Counted from the stretch's first letter, positions 1 to 12,037 are shown. The stretch is 64,000 bases of DNA from Scolanthus callimorphus (GCA_033964015.1 CM066925.1:2989199-3053198); one strand, 5' to 3'. The notes: generated by a model from the letters alone, not told the origin. Made by a program: numbers and translations.

Positions 1-565
1 TATCATGGACACTGGATTTTAGGATAGGCATGCTTATCACTACGCTTATGCCAAGTGATTGTAAATTACATTGTTCGGTATAAATTTTTGCTAGAACACG
101 AATTACCAGTTCTTTTTATCTGCCATGACGTTGGAACATATACGCGTTCTTATTTTTTCACCTTCTATTCTTCGACGTTTGTAGTAAAATGCTCAGGAAA
201 TATTTTCTGGAATACGTCGCTACGTGATATATTAAATATGTTTTCGATTCGAGTAAAGATTAAAAAGAGAAGTAATGATATGCTGGTATTTGAAATCATA
301 GATGTTGAAAGTTGAAAACAATAAACTAGTTTAGGATTGAATACAATGGTAGATATTGGAAAAGGTAAATTCGGATCTCTGCTTCGCCTTGGAAATAAAA
401 CTGCACGGTAACTTTCCAGAGAAGTTATTTATCAACAGATTATAGCGAAAATGCCCTAGAAAGGGCAAAACTCGAAAATCAAACTGCCAATACCGACTTA
501 TTGCATCATTGTCATAAAGAAGTAGGCGAGAATATCAATTCTTTCTTCACAGGTCTTCACGCTCC
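1..565. other. intergenic, no gene seen
   Basis: AT-rich sequence. The open frames here are short and none shows a recognisable protein motif or splice-bounded exon. Nothing supportable was found before the first transposon-like element. Confidence 0.5.
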
Positions 566-568
566 TTA

Positions 569-1892
569 GGCTGCATTCATTATGTATACTACAGGGGGGG
601 GGGGGGGGGGGGGGCAGAGGATTTTTGGGGGGGATCTCAAAATTTAGGAACTGGAAAAGGGGGGATGTCAAGTTTTTTTCATAACATGAAGGGGGGATGC
701 ATATTTTTGTTGAGGTATTATATATATTTAAGACAAGGTTGTGCAGTTTGATAGTAAATGAAGGAAGGCTCAATTGTGAACACCGAGTTTGAACCTCCTT
801 CTGAAGAAATATCACTTGCACTACTATTCTCGTGTATTCACCCTCTTTCAACTGATATGTTGAAAAAAAAAACTGCGCGCTTCGCGCGCATAAAGAATTA
901 TATTAAACTTAAAAGATCGTAAAAGGCCTTCTGTTTTACTACAATCCTCGAGGTCCTCTTCAGTGGCTTTCGTCTGCCAGACAAAAACGCCTTTGGACTT
1001 TTGATTTTGTAATCATCCATACAAGAACTATGCAAACCTCCATTGTTCTACGGCATTGAAGGTTCCCCACGTAGGATATGTCCTATTTTTTTACCACAGT
1101 AAGTTATCATGACTAGTAACATAATAAGAGTGAAAAATTGATAGATTTCGACTTGCTTTGAGAACATATGGCAACGAAAAGTCTCTAGACCAATCAGATT
1201 AAAGAAGAACAAAGGAGTGAGAATCAGCATTTTACGCTAGGTTCCCCACACACAAAGTCTTTACAAATTGCATATCCTGTTTGTGAGTACCACAAGTGCT
1301 TATGTCTCCCTAAAAATCCTCAGACAAGTCTTTCTAGCATAGTGAATTTACTGATTTTCATGTCTAAGCCAATGAAATTGCCTATATTTCAATAGAAATT
1401 AATGCATTCCAGCATGCTTTGCCGTTGGCTTGCCTAGTTCTTATACGGACCATTAAAATAGTCTTGTAGCTTCATTGTCAAAATGCGGTGCGCTTCGCGC
1501 GCACAACGGAAAACATACGAAACAATCAAATAAAAATGATACTCAGCCTATGTGTAGTAAGGCTCCAATCGAGGAGCGCACCAGATCACTTGGTAGAAAG
1601 TCACTACCGACACAAAAAAGTAAAGCCACCTAGGATTTTATTTGCATTTTTACGCTTTGTATTTTTTTATCATTGAGCCTGGTTCTTTATTTTTGTAAAA
1701 TTGATATAAATATAAATTGAAAAAAATTGTCTCCGGGGTGATGGGAGGGGGGGGGGGGGGGGCATGTTTTTTCTTTTGACCAAGAGGGGGGATTCGTAAA
1801 AAATATGTTGTGCCTTGGGGGGATCTCAAAATTTTGCATTGTCAAAAAAAATTCCTCTGCCCCCACCTGTAGTATACATAATGAATGCAGCC
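569..1892. mobile_element. PIF/Harbinger-like non-autonomous element, 1.3 kb
   Basis: Perfect 27-bp terminal inverted repeats begin GGCTGCATTCATTATGTATA (569-595 and, inverted, 1866-1892). The trinucleotide TTA directly flanks both ends (566-568, 1893-1895), the target duplication typical of PIF/Harbinger transposons. No transposase frame is visible, so it would depend on an autonomous relative. Runs of 21 G (594-614) and 16 G (1747-1762) lie just inside the left end and about 130 bp from the right end. Family assignment rests only on the TTA duplication and the terminal GG. Confidence 0.7.
594..614 (+). repeat. poly-G run, 21 nt
   Basis: Uninterrupted G tract just inside the left terminus of the Harbinger-like element. 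It is one of seven G or C runs of 16 nt or more in the window. Confidence 0.9.
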
Positions 1893-1974
1893 TTAGTGAA
1901 GCGATTCAGCCTTCAGAAAAGAGGTCGAATTTATCTGGAGAAGTATTTGCATTGAAACGGGAATGAAGCACTAA

Positions 1975-2148
1975 GGCTGCGTACACACTTGGTGCCGGGC
2001 ACAGCACCCGAGCACGGGCACTAATGTGAACACTCCAGTTTTTCGAGTGCCCAAGCCCAAATCCGGCACAGCACTGGTGCCCGAGTACAAGGTCCGGACC
2101 TTGTACTCGGGCACTGCTAGTGCCCGGGCACCAAGTGTGTACGCAGCC
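1975..2148. mobile_element. Palindromic MITE, Harbinger-like, copy 1
   Basis: A 174-bp near-palindrome whose ends start GGCTGCGTACACACTTGGTG and which is flanked by TAA on both sides (1972-1974, 2149-2151). A second copy of 176 bp lies at 26662-26837 in the opposite orientation, flanked by TTA. The interior repeats the word GTGCCCGGGCAC and its complement, so a single strand should fold into a long hairpin. Confidence 0.8.
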
Positions 2149-2567
2149 TAAGACTAGGCTACGTTAGTGTGGCATTGAATACAATGGCAACTATTGGAAA
2201 ACTTATTATTACCTTCCGTTCTCCTCTGCTTGTCAACTTGTAAAAACGTTTTGCGTACGTCGCCAAAGCAAAGCAGATGTTTTAGCCGAACTGTGTCGTC
2301 AAATGCTCGTATTTCCGAAGTAAAACCGAAGAGCGTTCTCTTGTTGCTCACCCAATCACAATTGTTCGTTATGTTCCAAAGTGACACCGAAGAATGTTCG
2401 CTTGTTACTTACCACCAATCACAGTTTTTCGTTATGTGATTGCAGAATTTCCGACGCCCGATTTTTTGTGACAATTTTGCCAAGTTGGAATCCTTAGGTC
2501 GGTTCCCTTCGGGCCTGACCAAAAAACGAATATAACCATCATTAAGTGGCTTTTGAGTGCTTTTTTT

Positions 2568-3277
2568 GGGAGCTCCGTTTTTTAGGCGGTGCCTAAATCT
2601 ATATATTAGGATTCTGTAACCGGAAGTTAGTTTGATTCTCCAAATGCCCTTAAATCTTGCCGCTGGCCAAAAGATGATTGGCTCTGGTTTATACGAGTTT
2701 GATACACACTACACTTGAGTCGAGCGTGCAATAGCTTTTGAGTGCCGTCTGGCCTTTGGTTGGAGCAAAACTGAGTCAAGCAAATGTTTTCTTTATGTTG
2801 CTAAGAATACGTAAATTTAATCGCGAGAAATTGAGAAAAATAAAACTTTGCAGCAAGAAACAATTTAATTAAAAACTGGCTTGGGTGTTATTTATCATAT
2901 TTTTATCGGTAAGCCGAAGTAATCGCTGGCGATATCTCTCGCTACAAGCTGGTCAGGCGTACACACGTTATGTATCGGCGACATCGGTCACGAACAAACT
3001 CCGGCTTTTTCGCGATTGAACAACAACAACAACAGCAACAAATAAAAATGGAAAAAATGAAGAAAACAAATAAAAAAAGACTACTTTTTGGTGCGTTTCC
3101 TGAAATGGTTTTCAAGAGTTTCTGGAGGTATGAGCTTATTAAATTGAACTTTTGTTGACGTTTGAATAATTGCAATAGGCTCGGGATTCGTGGCGACGTT
3201 CGTTCCTTCATTTTGAAATAATTGATATGTTAATGAATAATATATAGATTTAGCCTCTGGCTAAAAGCGGAGCTCCC
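2568..3277. mobile_element. Inverted-repeat element with GGGAGCTCCG ends
   Basis: About 40-bp imperfect inverted repeats bound a 710-bp segment. The left arm (2568-2608) starts GGGAGCTCCG and runs to an AT-rich ATATATTA end. The right arm (3238-3277) is its complement with a few changes. The right arm plus its downstream flank recurs at 9629-9735, so the mobile unit may extend beyond these arms. No target-site duplication was identified. Confidence 0.5.
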
Positions 3278-3642
3278 GGTTACATATTTTTCTGTGTTAA
3301 TGAAACAAAAACGAGGTTGCCATTGTACATAGCTAGCTTGTCACAGTATGCTTTTCAAGAAAAAATGTCTCTTGATATGCATGCATTGATTTTTTTGGTA
3401 TGTTGCTGCCACTGGTGCATTAAAGGTATAGACGAAAACAAGCTTGGCCTGTCGAAGAAAGGTAAAAAAACTCCTTCAGAAAAAATAGGGCAGTAAACAG
3501 TCCCAATGGAGTTATTCTAACAAAGAAAAAAAAGTGCAATAAAGAGAAAAGTAATTATCTGTCATGAGCTTTTTTTTAAATTAAAATTATAATATACATG
3601 TCCCATTTATTACATGAGCATTGTAGCAGTGTATTTTACTAA

Positions 3643-4466
3643 AATGTGTCATTCCAGAAAATACCAATACCCACCATGGAATGAGCAGAGAAATTCAGAA
3701 TAGTTGGTTGCCAATTTTGGTCTATCTACTCACACAGCTGGACCTTTTTGTTAAATTTAATCAAAATTCCACTGAAATAACTTCAGAGGGGAGGTGCATC
3801 CATTTTTCAACAGTTTTTCATGTTTTCTGTCTTACCCCCCCCCCCCCCCCCCCGCCCTCTCTCCCACACACACATTGCCATGCATCGTCTCTAATCAGCC
3901 CCCTCACTTATATTCTGCCGCCCCATGTACTACATAGTCATTATATTAATACTATGTTCGCCTTATGTCATGGATGGCCTGTCCAAGAGCGATCTGTGGC
4001 TGATGCTAATTGTCACTGAAATTGAAAGAGAGTAGGTTGATTTTTTATCACTCCTTCTCTTTGATTGTCCAAGAGGCACACAGATTGCTTCTGTCGGCCC
4101 AGCATTAGTTTTGGACACATTTGTACTTATGCTGTGATAAGAATTCTTTTATTTAGTATTTTAGGAATTAGTTGCTTCCAATATATAATGTTTTATGTGG
4201 ATAAGTCTCCAGCAGGCACTAATTCAAGGATTTATGGTACGTTAACAGTTGTGTGTGGTTCCAGAAAATATCCTCCCCCTCCCCCCCCCCCCCCCCCCCC
4301 CCCCCCCTCACTCCACGGAAGTGTGTTGAAAAGTGACACACCCTCTGGAATTTCCAAAGGAAAATAGCTGAGTATTTGTATGAAAAAAAAAAACCAGGTA
4401 AATTGACCCCCAACCACTCTAGAACTTTGAAGCCCTTCCTTGAATACTTCCTGGAACGACACATTT
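3643..4466. mobile_element. Candidate C-tract inverted-repeat element
   Basis: The left edge (TGTGTCATTCCAGAAAATA, from 3645) is matched in inverted form by the right edge near 4440-4465 (TTCCTGGAACGACACA). The segment contains C runs of 19 (3835-3853) and 27 (4281-4307). An inner unit at 4247-4385, which starts at a GGTTCCAGAAAATATCC boundary, resembles the complement of 43842-43951. There is no coding potential. Ends are approximate. Confidence 0.4.
4281..4307 (+). repeat. poly-C run, 27 nt
   Basis: The longest homopolymer in the window, inside a putative mobile element. Length in the assembly is likely unreliable. Confidence 0.9.
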
Positions 4467-7400
4467 TATGTGGGCTACAGTCAGTACTAAGGATATTCGA
4501 CTGAATGTGATGACTGCAGGGCCAGGGGGTGCAAGCTAATCCTCACAAGATGCCTTTGAAAAAAATCACATGAAGCTAGTTATACAGATACAAATGATTG
4601 TAGGTTCACTTTTTTCATTTTTATGACAATGGTGAATTATATGTGAATTGTCCGAGACTTTTATGAACTGAAATATTGCATCTAAAGACCCCAAGCTTGA
4701 AAGGCCAAATATCATGAGGGAGATCATATTTTGTTCTAAGAAAACATGCTCTTTTGAATTCCATTATTTGTTTCTTTTCCTGTATTCATTTTCAATTGAT
4801 TCCCCTTCAACTGCGAATCATGCACTTTGTGAGTGTTCCTAGCATGTCTGGTTTTGGGAGCCTAATACAAAAATAGACTCAAAACTTGCGCTAGAACTGA
4901 GATTTGGTATCCTGCAAGATATACTTGAAAATGTTCGTGCCCTCCGACAGTGAAACAAAATAATCTATTAGTCTACGATTAAAATCTCCACTTGTGGAAA
5001 ACACTGTGAAGCACTCCCTTTTTATAGCCAGAAAAAATATCTTGAAAACCTACAAAATCAAGCAGTCATAGAGTTAAGCTTTTATTCCTACAGACAAACC
5101 TCAGCGAATGGATAAAATATTCCAAAACTCTAAGAATAACAGGGTTAGTAAATTCAAGAATTATTGTACCATTGCCTAATCGGAAGTTTGGAGGCGTTTG
5201 GAGATTGCATTGCATAGTTTTTGATGACCAAAAAGTAAAGTTCGATGACGTTCAATTCATTCAATGTGGCTGCCTTGGCAAGCAATTGAAATAAATTCTC
5301 CCAAGTACAATATCACTCAAAGCTATGGCAACGGACGTAGAATCGCTGTCAAACTAAAATCACTTGAAAATGCGACGGTATTCCACTTGGAATCCTCAAA
5401 CAAACAACTATTAACCGCAAATCTCCCGAGGAGCCATTTTCTGCTAGCAGAGGCTACTTTTGCGTAGTCGAAATTAAAGTTAAACTTTTTAAAGTTAAAA
5501 GTTAAAACTTTTTAAAGTTAAAACTACTGTTGAATTTAAACGTTTTTTCGTGGCAAGGACTACCATGAGAATATTTTCCCTTGTCACTTCACGGCACGAC
5601 ACGACGACAGTCTTCCGAGTTTCGACCTTCGGTTATCTCGCGCTGTTGTTCTATCTCTCCTCTGAGACTCCGAGAAATATTCTGGACACTTTTTTCCGTT
5701 GTATTTAGTCTCTGCCTTTTTATCATCTTCAGGTTTCGCCATGTTGGCTAGGGTATTACCATATGAAACAATCCCCAACCAAAAATTGTCGTTTTTCAAC
5801 ACCTCACGGCCAAAACCATATTTGGAACCATTTACCTTATAAGGAAGTGACAGACGATCCTCTTTTGCGGGAATTTCGGCAAATGTAGCAAGAAAACGGT
5901 GAAAGTTTTGAATGAAAACTTGCAGGAATCACAGAGACTCGAGTTCTCGATCTGTCCACCATTGATTTGGGCTAGGTAACCACGCTAAAATAGCCCACAG
6001 GTCTCCATTCTCCGACTGAATACATTAATTTCCCGTTCTCACTCGATCGAGCGGTCGTTTTTGTCTTCCGACATGTGATTCAGTCGCTACTGGTTGTTCT
6101 CCCTCACTCCCCGTCCTCTGACTTCACTTACTTTTCCTTCGTGAAACTTCCGTGTTCATCGACATATCTGTCTCGACTTCATCCCGGTTTGACCTGTAGT
6201 CTAAAATACCTTGATATGACAGCTTGTTTCAGAAACGTTTCAGTTTTTGATGAAGAACAAGAAAACAAAAATCCTTCACTTTTCGAAAATTCGAACACGA
6301 AATATTGAACAAAATCTCTAAAGAAAAAAATTCCTTTTCATATAAAAATCGCCAACTAAATTCAAGCGCGCGCGCGTGCTCATTTTCCCGCTCAAAACTG
6401 GTGGGTTGCCTGTGCGACGACGGACGGACACACAACCGGAAGTCCATAACAGAATTGGTCGATGCATATACACTTTTGTTTTGTTCCTTCCTCTCCTGCA
6501 TGTAGCTATGGGGCTCCGCTACGCGGGCGCCTTCGGCGCCCGCGGGAGCTCCGCTACTACTTACCGTGCAAGAAAAGAGTAAACAAAGCAGTGACAAACC
6601 TCCCCTCCCTTCTGACATGATAGTTTCTTTCGTCAAAGTGTGGAAACTTTTATTCATGCTATCCTGCAGCGATATTTATTAGGAAGTGAGGGAACGTATT
6701 AAATCGGCGACTTTGAGTAGAGAATTAGAGCAGCTATGACATGTCTACTATTAGATCCTGTCTCCACTATAACGGAGTCCTCAACTGGTTGGTTAATGAG
6801 GCCATTCTCCAGAATGAGGTACATATAGCATTCATGATTCACAGCCCTTCTAATTATCAAAGCAGCAGGATTAAAATATCTTTCTCGATAGCTTTATCTA
6901 TAATTTGATCCTTTTAAATGCCGTGTTATTCAGACTTGCGTCGCTGCTCAGTTTATTTTTTAGCAGCCTTGTGTGGCTACCTTTTTTATATGAAATTTAT
7001 CAAATGATTTACGCATGCCATTTACTGTACCACCTGCCTTGCATCCAATCACAGGAGATATCGTAATGATCCTCTGACACTTAAACACTGCTTTCAAGAA
7101 AACTCTACATATACGACAACGTTGCTCTTGTGATGATCTTCTCATAGGATGTAACTTAGCGACTGAGCAGTGCTGAGAATTTAATCCATTCTAAGTCGAG
7201 ACAGTTTTTTTGTTGAATAAGAAGATATCGCAACTCGCAGGTGGATTATTCGTCGTCCGTTTTATTGTTAAGTCTCGGGAAGAAACCGATCAGGCTTAAC
7301 TGTTGAAAACGATCAACAAAGATTAACTTAGATTGATGAAAATTCGATTTAATAACTGCGCTATCGGAATTTTCGGCGTAAACTTTTGCCATACAGAATC

Positions 7401-7711
7401 GTCGAATGAAGAAGGATCCCGAAGAGTGTGCTCTCGATATCATATTCTGAAGTGACTAGACTATGACGATGATTATCCGGTATGTAAATCATATTGATAC
7501 ATTGCCTTTAAATCACTTTGCTTTTAAATTCCGAAATTTAGAATCCTGTCTCAAGTTTAAAAGTGGCTTTTGAGGTTTTACAAAAGTGACGCCGTCAGAG
7601 ACTAAATAATCTTGCTCTTTTGTTTGTAGATGAAGAACTAACACGGGAACTAACACATCACAAAACACACCCTCCCGTGATAAAACGAAGAAAACTCTAC
7701 TCAATTTGAAT
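4467..7711. other. intergenic, no gene seen
   Basis: No recognisable exon on either strand. It contains a low-complexity AAAGTTAAA-type stretch near 5475-5525 and a GC-rich hairpin at 6522-6544. Short open frames on both strands have no family motif. Confidence 0.45.
6522..6544. repeat. GC-rich perfect hairpin
   Basis: CGCGGGCGCC pairs with GGCGCCCGCG around a three-base TTC loop, giving a 10-bp perfect GC stem in an otherwise AT-rich region. GCTCCGCTA words flank it on both sides. It could be a transposon end; no function is claimed. Confidence 0.6.
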
Positions 7712-8740
7712 ATGGCTTCTTCAAACTCATCGTAATTTGTTCTTAATGACTTTGCCATCTCGGTAATCGAAGGTGCCAAAGAGCTGTCCACAAGAAGTGA
7801 ACCTATAAAAGTTCTAGAATCTTTGATCGTAGTATTGATAATGGTTGCCGGAGTGATTGGAAACATGCTTGTCCTGGTTGCAATTATTCACACACAGAGG
7901 TTAAGAACTGCAACAAACTATATAATTGTTGGTTTGTCAGTGTCAGATATTAACATGGCGCTGGTAGTTATGCCCCTAACGCTGACTGTTCTCGCTGCGG
8001 GGAGATGGCCATTTAGCCAGGACGTGTGCGAGGCACAGGGGTTTTGTCTATTCTTTTTCGGCTACATATCCATATTTCTTATGGATTTAACGGCTATCAA
8101 TCGCTACTGCTGCATCAACAAGCGTAATTTATACCGCAAACTTTTCAAGAAGAACAAAACCACCGCACTTGTTCTTCTTATTTATGGAATCGGCGCAGTG
8201 CTGTTCTCAATCATACCGGCTCTTAAACTGTCAAGATCTTTCTTTCTCCCCGGATACGCCATGTGCGTTATGGTCATTACAAACCCTTCACTTAAGGTGG
8301 CTCATATAGTTTTCGACAGCGTTTTTCTCCCACTCTCTCTATTCACGATTGGCATTTGTTATTTTAACGTTTTTAGAAGAATACGACAGCATAATATCAA
8401 TGTTGCTGCAAGTACTACTGGAAATCAAGTGCAAAACGCAGTTAGTAGCGAGGAGATAAGAGTGACGAAAACCCTGGCAGCAGCTATGGTGGGGTTTACC
8501 GTAACATGGCTTCCGACTTTAGTCATCACCACCATTAGTAGAGCAAACCCCTTAGCGTTGCCAAGGCAACTCCAACTCCTCGACACCTACCTGATTTTCC
8601 TATCGTCCAGCATTAATCCAGTTATATATGGAGCCACGAATGCGGCATTCAGAGTGGAGTACAAGGCGTTGATGAAGTCTTTCCTACCGCGGAAACTTCT
8701 CAGCCAAAATACGGTGGGCATTGAAATGCAAGAATTATAA
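7712..8740 (+). CDS. Melatonin-receptor-like class A GPCR
   Basis: Seven-transmembrane rhodopsin-family receptor of the plasma membrane, apparently in one exon. Visible landmarks in order: TM1 GNMLVLVA with the conserved Asn; TM2 GLSVSD with the conserved Asp; TM3 ending AINRYCCI (NRY in place of DRY); TM5 FLPLSLFTIGICYF; TM6 TVTWLPTL in place of CWxP; TM7 SSSINPVIYG (NPxxY) followed by an amphipathic FRVEYKALM helix 8. NRY together with NPVIYG recalls melatonin receptors, but many cnidarian receptors share these, so the ligand is unknown. The TM4 Trp is absent. The N-terminus is odd: the only suitable in-frame ATG (7712) is followed after seven codons by TAA (7733). The frame is then open through the receptor, and the next in-frame ATG (7841) lies inside TM1. 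Either an upstream exon is spliced in, the TAA is an error, or the gene is damaged. Confidence 0.8.
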
Positions 8741-8807
8741 AAAGAAAAGAACGTCAGGACTTATTCTAGTTCAGCTACGTAAGTCTTGAGTTACTTTATA
8801 AATAATA

Positions 8808-8826
8808 ATAAAATACTAGTAATAAA
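8808..8826 (+). promoter_or_regulatory. Polyadenylation signals of the first GPCR
   Basis: Two AATAAA hexamers (8808-8813 and 8821-8826) lie about 70-85 bp after the stop codon, a plausible 3' UTR length for an intronless receptor gene. Confidence 0.55.
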
Positions 8827-9628
8827 ATTCGTATTTGTAGATGAAAAGAAACCAAACGGTTGGCCCACTTTAGGACTTGCAGGTTGCAAGTCATATGTTC
8901 AGTAATTGATTAGTTCTATCACTTTGGCATTTTATGTTATTCGTATAAAAGGCATTGTAAAAGTTAGCAAGACATAGCTTTGTACATTTTGATCAAATAA
9001 TACGTTCCATTTAGCTGGATATTTTGTCAGTTTTGGCGATTGCATCTTTGGATAACTAAACCTGGCTGTAACTATTAAAAATACAAATGTAAATAAACGA
9101 CCGGTTTCAAATTTGAAAAGAGTAGTTATGTTTGCTTTTTGTTCTCATCAAATGTCTTACTTGCGCAGAAAGACAGTTAGTTCCTGATTTGAATTAATCA
9201 AGTCTTTTGAACAAGAGTATACAACTGGTGTTAAATAATAGTTCTGACAAAGCCTTTGATTTCAATTTCCAATCGCCTTTATCGATTCAATTTTATTTGC
9301 CTTACACATAAACACATATTACATTTATATAAGTGACACAGAAAAGACAACTCAAAGTCTCATTAAGCCTTCTCCCAGGCGGTCGAGAGTAGTTCTTAGG
9401 CCGACAAGCCCGCGTTTGCTTTGATTCCCCGATTTGTCATATTTTGTCACAAAAGATTGCGGCCACGAGAAAGCATTAACTCGGGTTTCTCGCGACCTAA
9501 AAACTACTCTCCAACGCCCGCGAGCAGGCCAAGTCTTATTTCACTGCTACAGACCTGTTGCGAGAAGGGCAGCTCATGCTCTATGACAATATAATTTGTT
9601 TCTCTCTTTTTGATATGTTTTTACAGAG
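8827..9628. other. intergenic, weak hairpin only
   Basis: No gene seen. Near 9385-9515 GAGAGTAGTTCTTAGG and CCTAAAAACTACTCTC form an imperfect inverted repeat, probably an old MITE. Confidence 0.4.
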
Positions 9629-9735
9629 TTGATAATATATAGATTTAACCACTGGCTAAAAGTGGAGCTCCCGGTTACAAATGTTTTTAACGAGACAAAA
9701 AGGTTGCCATTGTACATGAATAGATAGCCTTGCAC
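9629..9735. repeat. Second copy of the GGAGCTCC element end
   Basis: Closely matches 3234-3345, including the GGAGCTCCCGGTTACA word and the following AGGTTGCCATTGTACAT. Only the right side of the 2568-3277 element and its flank is present. Confidence 0.6.
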
Positions 9736-9764
9736 CGTTATACCACGTGACTTAAGCACTTGTT

Positions 9765-10110
9765 CCCCCAAGTGTGGTTATCTAAGGTTCATCCCTTCAA
9801 CGATGTAAACCTTTTCACGTTTGATGACGTCATCAATTACGTCATACCACGTAACCATGCAGTTACACCCACCTTGCCACTTAGATAACTTCACCCAAGT
9901 TTGGTTGTCTGAAGTTCATCCCTTCTTGAGATATTTCATTTTTCTCCTATGATGACGTCATCGATGACGTCATACCACGTAACCATGCAGTTACACCACC
10001 TTGCCACTTAGATAACTTCACCCAAGTTTGGTTGTGTGAGGTTCATCCCTTCTTGAGATATATCATTTTTCTCCTATGATGACGTCATCAATGACGTCAT
10101 ACCACGTGAC
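9765..10110 (+). repeat. 127-bp tandem repeat with TGACGTCA palindromes
   Basis: Nearly three copies of a 127-bp unit; the GTTCATCCCTT word recurs at 9787, 9914 and 10041. Each unit carries GATGACGTCATC followed by ACGTCAT, i.e. one full CRE-type palindrome and a second full or half site. Whether these bind CREB/ATF proteins cannot be told from sequence. Confidence 0.75.
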
Positions 10111-10810
10111 CAGGAGCTCCGCTATTAAAGGTGAGAGGGCCACAAAAAACACTAGGCCTGTGCGACGAGATAAAGCAAAATAGGCAGGAAGCAAAAGAAA
10201 CACAGATAACATAAAATTTTCTTCATAGAAAAACTTCACGTAATTTGATTTGAAAACAGAAAAATCTGGAAGTAATGTTTACAAAATGAGCTGGAGTGTT
10301 TTATTCGTTTTATTTTGATTCAAATTTCTTTGGCAAAATCCCCTTTGCTATGCGCGCAATGCATCATAACGCACTTGGTCCATTCATTCTCGTTAATGAA
10401 GTAGTGCGGTTCGTACGGACTCGCCAAGTTGAGTAAGAAGTCCTATCATTACTGGTGCTCAGTGAACCAAACTTGATAGAGAACTGCTGCTCACTGAACT
10501 GGATCTGATAAAGAACTCTGACGTCACCGGAGTTCTATATCGGATTTAGTTCACTGCGCAGCAGTTCTATATCATTGCTGGCTGATTGGGCACCGTTATG
10601 ATATGGCAACCAATCAAAACAGCTCTTCCAAGAAAATATTCATGGACGCCCAAAAATGCTCATTTATCGGGTTATCAAACGGTCTTCATGGACATCATTT
10701 TCGTTGTGTTTGCCTGATTGACTATTCATCATACCTCTGGTTAAACACCGGAGGACCTATAATAGAACCCTGGGCTTTAGATTGGTATCAGAGCCAAGCT
10801 ACACTCGATA

Positions 10811-11125
10811 CAAGTGAGGACGATCAATACAAGTGAGGAAGATCGACACAAGTGAGGAAGATCGACACAAGTGAGGAAGATCGATACAAGTGAGGACGAT
10901 CGACACAAGCGAGGAAGATCGACACAAGTGAGGACGATCGACACAAGCGAGGAAGATCGACACAAGTGAGGACGATCGACACAAGTGAGGAAGATCGATA
11001 CAAGTGAGGAAGATCGACACAAGTGAGGAAGCTCGACACAAGTGAGGAAGATCGATACAAGTGAGGAAGATCGACACAAGTGAGGAAGATCGACACAAGT
11101 GAGGAAGGTCGACACAAGTGAGGAG
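10811..11125 (+). repeat. 19-bp minisatellite, about 17 copies
   Basis: The unit CAAGTGAGGAAGATCGACA repeats head to tail with few substitutions (GAC/GAT, AGA/CGA). Open frames across it in all three minus-strand phases are a by-product of the stop-free repeat and are not proposed as genes. Confidence 0.9.
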
Positions 11126-11900
11126 GGCTATTCGCTTGAGCTAAGAGAGCACTCAGGTTTCAGATGACTATTGAAAGTAAATCAGACTAGCGTTTTCAAC
11201 ACGTTCCTATATTGTTTGTGATTTTGGGCCTTTGTTGAGAAATCCAACCGCAATGATAGGAAAAACAATTATTATAGCACAACATTCATTTGAGTAGAAT
11301 AAAAATTAATCAATTTTTGTTAGTAAAATTGCTTATGTTTTTGCTTAGCAGTTCCCAATTCCGGCCACACTGTAACCTTCCAATCAAAACTAAATATATT
11401 TTGCCTTATTTACACTTTTGCTTATCTTCGAATTCTAAATGAATTTTTTTGACAGAGTATAAACTCAGCAGATTTGCGAATAAAAAGATTGTACATGAGA
11501 CATTCAACTTTATCGAAAAATATTACTTCACTCTCCAAAGATTTTCACTGCTTTACGTTTCGTGCTCAAAATATTGCAAAGGAAACCACAAAATGGTTGA
11601 GACCTTTATTTTCACTATAAATTCCGCTTTTTTAGAGCTCTCTTTAACTTCTCCTTATGTTGCTTGAATAAAATATTTCAGTTTTGACGAGAAACATTTT
11701 CGTTTTGCAAAGTTCTTGCTGATCAAAGTATCACCTCCTCTAACGTTCACACCCGTCTATCTCAAAATCATATCTTTCGATTTTGCTAAAAATTGATACT
11801 TGTTTTTGATCACTAGAAGAGTGTGCATGTACGTTAGAAACCTTAGATCTATAAAGACACAAAATCTCGAAACCGTTTTGGGTCCTATCTGCAAAGGATA
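11126..11900. other. intergenic, no gene seen
   Basis: AT-rich sequence without recognisable exon or repeat structure. Confidence 0.4.
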
Positions 11901-12037
11901 AATGACTTTGCCGTCTCGGTAATCGAACGCGCCAAAGAACTGTCCACAAGAAGTGAAGCTATAAAGGTTCTAGAATATTTGATCGTGTTCTTGGTAATGG
12001 TTTCCGGAGTGATTGGAAGCCTGCTTGTTTTGGTTGC
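11901..12037 (+). pseudogene. Fragment copied from the 7.8-kb GPCR
   Basis: Aligns with about 7754-7890 of the first GPCR: the N-terminal tail starting NDFA and TM1 with the VMVSGVIGS stretch, where the receptor has IMVAGVIGN. The conserved TM1 Asn is replaced by Ser. Similarity stops abruptly at 12037, after which nothing of TM2-TM7 is found. The reading frame is still open across the fragment, so it could be a recent truncated duplicate or an exon of a broken paralogue. Confidence 0.75.

Noticed and set aside
5584..5802. Basic 72-residue minus-strand frame (ends SCRAVK)
   Set aside because: No family motif, no splice context, no second copy with conserved frame; cannot be supported.
6532..6536. 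UUCG tetraloop hairpin
   Set aside because: The best pairing register closes on a TTC triloop, not a C(UUCG)G tetraloop.
10777..11117. Three overlapping minus-strand frames of about 100 residues rich in LCRSSSLVSIFL
   Set aside because: They are produced by the 19-bp minisatellite having no stop codons in several frames; a 19-bp unit cycles through the frames, and there is no independent sign of coding.
10811..11125. CRISPR-like array
   Set aside because: Units are contiguous with no spacers, and the window is eukaryotic.
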